Source of the DNA: Hofstenia miamia
Lineage: Eukaryota; Xenacoelomorpha; Acoela; Hofsteniidae
Direction of reading: 5' to 3'
Assembly: GCA_900660155.1 (NCBI GenBank)
Contig: CABFPE010000008.1
Coordinates: 1,062,453-1,126,452 of the forward strand
Length of the DNA: 64,000 nt
Made by a program: the position numbers and the translations under genes. Shown piece after piece: positions 48,301-57,564 of the stretch. Below the pieces are notes generated by a model, which saw only the letters and a program-made list of their open reading frames with translations, was not told where the DNA came from and ran no database searches. Each line of letters begins with the position of its first letter. Positions within the stretch are counted from its first letter, which is position 1.

Positions 48301-51300
48301 CGAGTATTTTTTTTAAGAAAATTCCGAGTTCGATCGAGTTACGTTGTTTTCTAATTCCGAGTTTTTGGGTAAAAAACATTTTACAATAATTTTAAGTTAA
48401 AAATGGTTATTTGCGATTGGTAAAGAAATTGAAATTTAAAATAATCCTGCGCAAGGTTGTCAAATAGCAACATCGTGCAAATGAAACGGATGCAAGATTA
48501 TTAAAAGTGATATTTGAATATCACAAAAAAATTTAATAGCTTATTTATCATCATTAGATTAAATTTTTTATTAATTTAAAGAATTAAATATTTTTTTAGA
48601 AGCAGACTCGAGCTTTAAAAAATAAAACATTTAAAGACATTACAGGCGTTTGAACAAAAATCTTTGGTACAAATTCTATTAAAGATTTAAAAAAGCTATT
48701 TTAGCAAAGTATATGCAGCTATTTATTTTTTTTCTATGTATGCAGCTTAGCATGAAAAAATCCTAGAAAATGGGCATGTAAAGCAATAATTGCTGAATCT
48801 TTGTGAAAAAAGACCCCAAGCGTTATAAAGCAAGAGCATCTAGGATTCCATATTTGAGTAAATATGAAGTGCAATATCAATATATCACTATTCCCAAATG
48901 AAAAATGACATTGTATGAGATGTGACAATTTCCATTTTCGTAAAACCCTTGTCGAAAATGAAAAATGGGGAATTGTAATAGTCAAATCAAAAGAAATTTG
49001 TCACAAATATCAAAGCAACAGTATTTTTACATTTCCATTGTCATTAATGATTTCGTAAGTTTAAGTAAAAATAATTAAATTCTATTTTAACGATCAGCAA
49101 TACAGTTCGCTCAATTGAAAATGAGAAACAACATAAATTAAACAGTTGAACCGAGTTCGGAGAATAATGACAACACATTTATAATTTTTTTATTTTACCG
49201 TAATGTATATTGATAGAGCAAGCACTTACAAAAATCAACGGAAGTTACATTAAAATCTTACAATAAAAATTGACATAGAATGCAGCTAAAAACAGCAAAC
49301 AAATAAAATGTATAGAACAGTTATTTATTATGTTGATAATACTTGTTAACTTATAAACTTTCGTGCGGATAGGAAAAAAGTTGATGATAGCCCTTATTTT
49401 CGTCTTCCTTTTTATGTTGAAGATCTCTGATTACGGCAATCTTTTCTATGAGTATCATCTCTTCTTTAGAGCTGTCGTGAAGATAAATACAACTCACTCC
49501 GAATTTACAGTGGCCTTCATTGTGAAAATTATTGCATTTCTTAATCTTGTAATTATGTATATTTAATGACATTATTCGTAGATCGCTGAGACCATGAGCA
49601 AACTTACAATTACCACCAAAACTACAAAATTCATTCTTCTGATAATTACTGCATTCAACGGACTTGAATTTTTCTTTTAACCAGCCGTGTCGCTGAAAAC
49701 TATCTTTACTGGATTCAAGCTTTTCTTTGGCAAACTTTTCTGTTCCATTATTGTTTAAAATGTCTATCGAACAAAGCGGAAAGAGCAATGAGTCGTTTGA
49801 GTTTGATGGTGGGCTTCTATTATTAAGGCCTTCGTTGAAAGATTCTACCCAGCAATTTTCAAGCATTCTTTAAGTAGTTGTGAATGAGAAATATTTATAT
49901 CAATGGAATTGTGGTTTTAAAGCGATTCGCGCTTACTAATTAGACGAGATTAAACGCGCGCTTTATCTAAAATTAATTACTTGATTAATTACTGTATCAA
50001 CCTACTGATAACACGCCGGCAAATTAATAAATGCAAAAGATGTTAGAATAACAGATTTTGTTTACGCACTATAATTAAACAACCTAATCTTTAGTTTACT
50101 TCTGGCTGTTCCAGACACCCACGCCATTTTAAATAGATTTTTAAGGAGATCCAATTATGTTCTGTAAAATTTAATAAATTTCCTACAATAGTAGTGCACT
50201 TTACCTTGACTTATTAACACATAAAACCTTTTGGGTGGGTTTGATACAATACGTTAGATCTGTGTTTTTAAACTTTCAAAGTGTTTCACAGACACTCAAA
50301 CATTCGTTTTTCAATGATCACCATTTTCAAATATTTACTTCGAAAACAGATGGACATGAAAATAAATTTTTTACGAAAATAGTAAATGACATGTTTGATA
50401 CACTTTATATAGTATTTCGATATAGGTAGCCTCATAAACAATTGCTGAGAGCCAAACGTGATGCATTTACTGAATTCTTCATGTATTTATATAGATCATT
50501 GCTTAATTTAAGATTCTGCATTTATATTTACTTCTATCTATGCATGGAGCATTTTCTAAGTCATGTTTGAATTACAATACATTGAAACAACATGAAGCAA
50601 GTTCCACGCAAAAAATGGTAAAAATATATTCTCGTCATGGTATAGCTCATTACAAAGACTTGGAAAGTGCATCAAATTTTGCCTACAATCTTTGAAAGAC
50701 AAACATGCAAGATATTTTGACACACTTGTCCAAATATTCATTAAATACGATAATTTATACGAAAAGATACTAAACTTTATTTGATGTAAGCAATGTATTT
50801 AAGAATGCATTATCATGTTGATTAAAGTGGTAGGTTATCAGTATTTTCAAAAGATTTTAAATGTAAACGGGTGAAATTTATTTTCGATCTACGCTTACAA
50901 TTAAAACATTTCTTGGAAATGATACAAAAATTCATTCTTAGAATTATATGAATTTAAATTCACTTTCAGTAAAAGAAGTCTTGCAAAAATTAATCATGGC
51001 ATAAACAAATACTGCATTAAAAATGAAATTTGTTTGCTTGTCCGTACATTAAAGATATAACATAAGAATATTAGATACATCGTAGTGCTGATTGGTAAGC
51101 ATTGATAATGGGAATGCTTACCTTTTTACGATCTAAGAAGTAGTTAAGGAAGCGAAAAAGTTACAAAACACGTTCGTTTCTGCGAGCTTCAAACATTGAC
51201 TATTAGATGTGGGTAAATCTAAAAATTTTATACATATAATCAAATTTAAACATTGCAAACTAACCTTGCCATTATTTCCGCGAATGTAAAGACGCCTTGC

Positions 51301-54300
51301 TGCAGAATTATGTTTCTGAACAATTTCCACACGAGGAAGAAATCTAGCTATTCTGACGTAATAATTTATCTGCTAAAATAAGGATTAGAAAAAAGTTTTC
51401 CTGAAAAGCTTCAATACCTTAGGCATTAAAAATTCTCCAGGAATATCAACTTCTGCCGTTGACAATGAAAAATTACTGAGGAAACGACATTTTTCTTCAA
51501 TGAGAAAGAAACTGGGAAGAAGTTTCACTTTCGCATCAAGAATTTTTATCCATTTTTGCAGTTTGTTGATTAGATTCTGCAAAGTATCAGCTCCAGGAAC
51601 ACTAAACTCATTTAATAATTTATAATTATGCATACAAACTATATATATATATATATATATATATAATACTTAAAAAGGCAGATATCCANGATTAAATATT
51701 ACAAAACAAATATTCATAACCGAAGAAAGCATTCAATTTAAACCACCATAAAATGCCACGATGTCGAACAGATCACATAAAAATAACATTTTTATAATGC
51801 ATTGAAACTTAATGCATTTCTAAATTTTTCACATTTGTAAATTACTACTGACATGTCTTGTTGCAGTCAAATAAAACAAAGAAAGAAGTTTTTCAAATTT
51901 TGAAAAATAGAATTCATAATAGTTGTCAATGAGCATAAATGCTGTTCCGGCGTTGGTAGCTAACAGTGAAATGTAGCGGTGCACCACAGTTTATTAATGA
52001 AAACAGTTCTATATAACAAAATGAATTGAAGAATCAGTTAAATTTTACAAAAAATAAACATCATACCTCATATCGAAATCCACTGTAAATTGACTCTTCA
52101 TTTTGTTTAGTTGAGGATCACTGAGTACGTCGGCATCCCGCATGCTAGCAGTGGGACAAGCAATGTTAATAGATTCGCGTCTAAACGCCGTGTCTGTAGA
52201 AGCTGGTAGTTCTGAATGAACACCGAAAGTTGCCACAAGTTTATTTATAAAATTTAGAGTTGACGAAGAAATTACAGTCTCTGATACTAAATAAAAGAAG
52301 CTAAAGAACCTAAAAAAATGATATGGTGCCATTAGCATATATGGAAAGATTGAGGTAATAAAACAATTGAACGCATGTAATAATTTCTGTGAATAGACCG
52401 CTTGCAAATATTTCGCACATTAGCATATGAAATGCACGTAGAGTCGGTTATTTAGATACTAAAAACAAGCATTTGAATTGAAAGTACTGTATTTCATGAT
52501 TAGATCACATCAAAATAACGATTTTAAAGCAGGTAAGAATACAATTGATGATTATGCGATAAAATTACATCAAGTATTTCTAGTTTACCAGAAATGCATA
52601 TTTCACAACAAATATAACAGGCTTTCAGTACTGGAAGAACTCACAAAATAGCTATGGAAGCACTTTTAATTAGAGCCCGACGCCGATAATAAATTCATCG
52701 GCGGCGGCGGCGCCGCCGGCGTATACCACGTATGCTAAAAATGATTAAATTTGATTAAAAAATTGCCTGAATAGGCTTATACCGTATCTTACAGGCCCAC
52801 TCACTGAGTGCACATGCATGAAGCTACAGTTACGGTGTGTATATAGGCCTATATAAACCTAACATTTTTGTGTATATCAATTTTTTCAGTCAGTCACGTC
52901 ACTCTCATAACATTCTGTTATGAAAAGTCCTACTTAAATTAAATCACAATATGAACGTTGTATGCTAAAAATGATTAAATTTGATTAAAAAATTGACTGA
53001 ATAGGCTTATACCGTATCATACAGGCCCACTCACCGAGTGCACATGCATGAAGCTACAGTTACGGTGTGTATATAGGCCTATATAAACCTAACATTTTTG
53101 TGTATATCAATTTTTTCATATAATCGTTTAGGATGGCTAGCCTAATGTCTACTCGTACGTACCGTAATAGGTTTACATGTATACTAATATGTAAAAGCTT
53201 TTTACTAAATTGTTAAAATACATCACTCCTTCTTCTTGAGAACCACACTATCACCAACCACAATAGACCTACATCAAAGGACAAAAGTTCTCGTTGGGAC
53301 ATTTATTCTAATGTGAGCTTTCGGGTACTTTCACCGGTCCGGTCCTCAGGAAAAGGAAGTCTTTTTTCTATTGAAGTATTCATAGAAAGTGATTAACCAT
53401 TTTACATGACGTCAGTCACGTCACTCTCATAACATTTTGTTATGAAAAGTCCTATTAAATTAAATCACAATATGAACGTTGTACGCCGATGGAAATCATC
53501 GGCGGCGGCGGCGTGGCGTCGGTCTCTACTTTTAATGCATCATATTTGTCAATAATAAAAACCAGTTACATAATATTAAAGTTCATGAATCTCAGATCGA
53601 GTCATTATAGAATGACAGCGAAAAATCAAACAATATCTGTACGTGTTAATGACAGTGAAAAAATTTTTGAAAATGAGTAAATATGAGATTGAATGGAAGA
53701 GCTTACATGTTAAGGTACTTTCGAAAGCGAGTGAATAGCACATCGAGAGGGCCTGTTTCAATTGGCGCAATACTTCTTCATACCAATATTCCCCAAACCA
53801 CATCATTTGATCAACGATGCCTTCCAAAGAAGATAGAAGAGTGGGATGATGATCTCTTTGTAAATGCATTATTCTGCTACAACGCCACATCGGCTCAGGC
53901 GCACGTATAGAACTGCCGTCTTGGACTTTTGCTGCGCTATCTGAGGAATGCGAATCACTGTCATCTTGAGCACTAACATTTGATTCAGATCTCTTTAATA
54001 TAGCTGGCTCTGTTTCTAAAAGGGGTTTTTAAAAAACAGTAGAAACAATATTTACTGCAATGCTGTCAGAAATGCAATACAATAACACATCCACATCACA
54101 AGAGTAATAAGTAAATCAAATCGAAATATCAAGCCACTCATATAAATCAACAACCTTAACGCAGTCATCAAGTAGCTTACCAATTGATTTGGAATCGCTG
54201 TCAACCGACAAAGAGGAAGTGAGTCGTCCCTTTTCATTTTGTTGCTGTTGCTGCTGGAGCAGCTGACGTTGAACTGGATCTTTCATCGCTGCATTATCTA

Positions 54301-55449
54301 AACATACTTGCTAAGAACCCAGATCAAATAGTAAACATACATTTCTCTTTTTCCTCAATTTTCAGTGTTAAATAGAGCGTCCGGAGAGGAAAGTAGACTG
54401 CTTGAGGATACGCTTTAGCCACTTGGCTCAAAAGATTTAGTATCGGCTGACCTTCACTACGAACTAAGCATGTCAACATCTGGGGGATCCTAAGAGGCAA
54501 CTCAATGACAATTTTCACAACATGCAACTAGTGTATTTTGACAGAATTTTAAGAAAAACTCTTACCAAGGAATCCATTGACTAGACGGCATGCCACTTCC
54601 GTACTTATCGATCGTTTTCGCAAGAACTTTATTTTCATCATAAGATAGAAGCCAAATTACTTTAGCCAGATATTTACGCGATTTGTTTTCTTGCTGGTGG
54701 CGCGAAGCATGAAGATAGCACAATAGCGCAGACTCCGCTTGACTGATGTCTCTAAACAAAGAACTAATATTTCTAAGTAAAAGAAAACAGAACGTTTGCG
54801 AATTATCACTGGATATCAACTAAAATATGCAAATAAGTTGCATTGAGAAAGTTCAAAATAGAAGAATTTTGTTAATTGAATACGTCATTGTTTAACTATA
54901 TTTATTAAAATATGAAATTACTTTTAAAAGTATGTAAAGTATGTCAAAATTGTTATTTTGAAGAGAGCAGACCACTGAATTACAACTTCCAAGCATGGTA
55001 AACACTAGAAAAAAACTCCATGAAAATAGATTTTTTCCAACTACTGTCAATGCTATTTAGAAAAACAAATTATATATTGCAAACCAGCACTGAACGACTG
55101 AGACATTAAAAAATCAATTGCTATTAATATCAAAGACTGGATTAACTAACAAATTGACAGGGCCATATGAGAATAAAATAAAGGAAAAAACTAACCGATC
55201 CTTCACAAAAAGTTGATGCAAATAGTCGCCCCAGTAGGCCCACGCCTTAATAGAGCTGTCATTAAATTGTATTGCGGCTGAAAAGGCTTTGTTAGCTTCT
55301 TCACTGCGGTTCAGCAATTGAAGAAACAGCCCCTTGAGAGAATAAAAATCACAAATCATCTCTTTGTTAAAGTATTTTAGATTTGTAGATTCAATTACAT
55401 CAAGACCCTAAAACTATAATTTTGAAAAATAAATCAAAATAATGTGATA

Positions 55450-55481
<32 letters not shown>

Positions 55482-57527
55482 TAGCTAAATCGAGTGTGAT
55501 AATTATATTACTCCGAACAAGAGTGCCAATATTTTGTAGAGTTGACGGTATATTGAGAAACTATAACTATTTTTCTATATTGAAAATCCTTTTTGTTTTC
55601 TTATAAAATTAGAAAAAATTTTGATGCGTATATTAGTTATTGCGTACGTAACTAAAATGTATTAATTCCTGATGTGAAATATTACAAATGTGCCAAAACA
55701 CTTATAAATAAAATAGCTTAGAGACGCGAACATACTCATCTTTATTTCAAAATAACGGCAAATATCGACAAGGCTAATTATGCTTGCAATAAAAAATTCC
55801 ATTTTTATATAATATTTTTCTTTGAAACCACTTCTATCAAAATTATTAGAATATTTCTAAGAAAAATGCATAACTTTACCTCTTGTAGTTCACTGCGATT
55901 AGTTCTATTAGACATCTGAAGAAAACATTTCACTTGCTGAACAATCTTGTGAAAGCAGTCAATTATTGGCACACTGGGGATTGTGTGGATTCGAGAGAGA
56001 GAGTCCAAACATACGCCCGTTAGATTGTGTTTGCGTGCAACCTTGCCATAGTGGATGATGGCCTGGGCAGATGCATGCACACCCAACATTGCGTGGTTGG
56101 CTTGTTGCTAAAAACTCAAGTGAGACACAAACTAATCTCATGTTCAACATTAAAAATGACCAAATTTTCTATATTTAACGACTAACTTTCCCGCAGAAAT
56201 AAGAACATTGCAGCATGATTCAACAAAAATGGGAAGCAAAAATCAAAAACAGCGAGTAGTTAAGGTAAGCTTTTTAAAAGAATTTGTCTGAAAACTTCAG
56301 CATTCAAAATCATATTTTGTATAAACTATGTAAGGTTTTAATAACAAAATTGCTTCAAATATAAAAAAGCATTTATAGGGGCTTTTTATACAGAAAATCA
56401 CTAAAATAAAAAAAGTGACAAAATTAAAATTGCTTCAATAAACGATTCTTTCTGAGCAAAATACAATCGAAAAATTGAAATTATCGAGTGAATGATCTTT
56501 ATACATTGATAAACCCATTATGTTTTCATTTCTTAAAAATAGAATAACTTGCAAGAATGATAAGCTAAATATTCAAAATAATGAGTGAACTTGTTTAAAC
56601 TCACATTCATTTCGCTATTGTAGTTACTTTGAAACGCCTCATATTGAGTAACAATTGCTTGATAGTGGTGTTGACGCCACATGAAAATATCGCACCAATG
56701 CGACAAATCATCGCTTATCATTGGAAGTCGATTACGCCATGTCTTTACAGTTGCCTAAAAAATGGTTGATTTACTCATGAACCAATCGTACATTGATACA
56801 TTGCAAGAAAAATCATATTGTAATTTGAAAAAGGTTATTAAAAAACCATACACAGGACTTTTGCCAAGGGAATCTCATTCGTGGTCAAAATTGAAGTGAA
56901 TAACAAGAGGACAAAGCCCTCCAGAAGCTTTCCACTGATTGCAGAAAAAAAACAATTCGTTTTTTAATTTTTGAAATTGTTTATAACAAAATCATGGATA
57001 TTTGACGGGAGACACTATTCTTTTCCCTTGCATAGCAATTGATTTATTCAATTGCAGTTTTAACATGCTTTTAATTAATAACATTTAGTGAATGCACAGC
57101 ATGCCTTTTAAATCAACGAGAAACACGTACTTGCACATCATAAAATACTTAATCATTCAGTGGCTACGAAATACGCACACTAGCAATATAATACCCGTAT
57201 TAAATCCATACTACTAATTTTAATCTATCTAGCCATCAATGAGCATCCCTAAAGCTGCTGTATCACGATGCGTAACGTGATTGCAGTTGAACATAATCAC
57301 TGCAATCCCAAGGCTTATCTAACCGCAATCCCTCGTAGCTCAGGCCTTGTTAGGGCACAAAATTAACACTACACGAAATATTCTGTTACTATACTTACTA
57401 AAGAACGAATCAATTTGTACGACACGTATTCAATTCAAAGTTAATTATTGAATAATTATATTTTACTGATCAAGTTGAAAATATTTACTTATAATTATAC
57501 GCAAGTCCTTTAGTAATGTACATAAAG

Positions 57528-57564
<37 letters not shown>

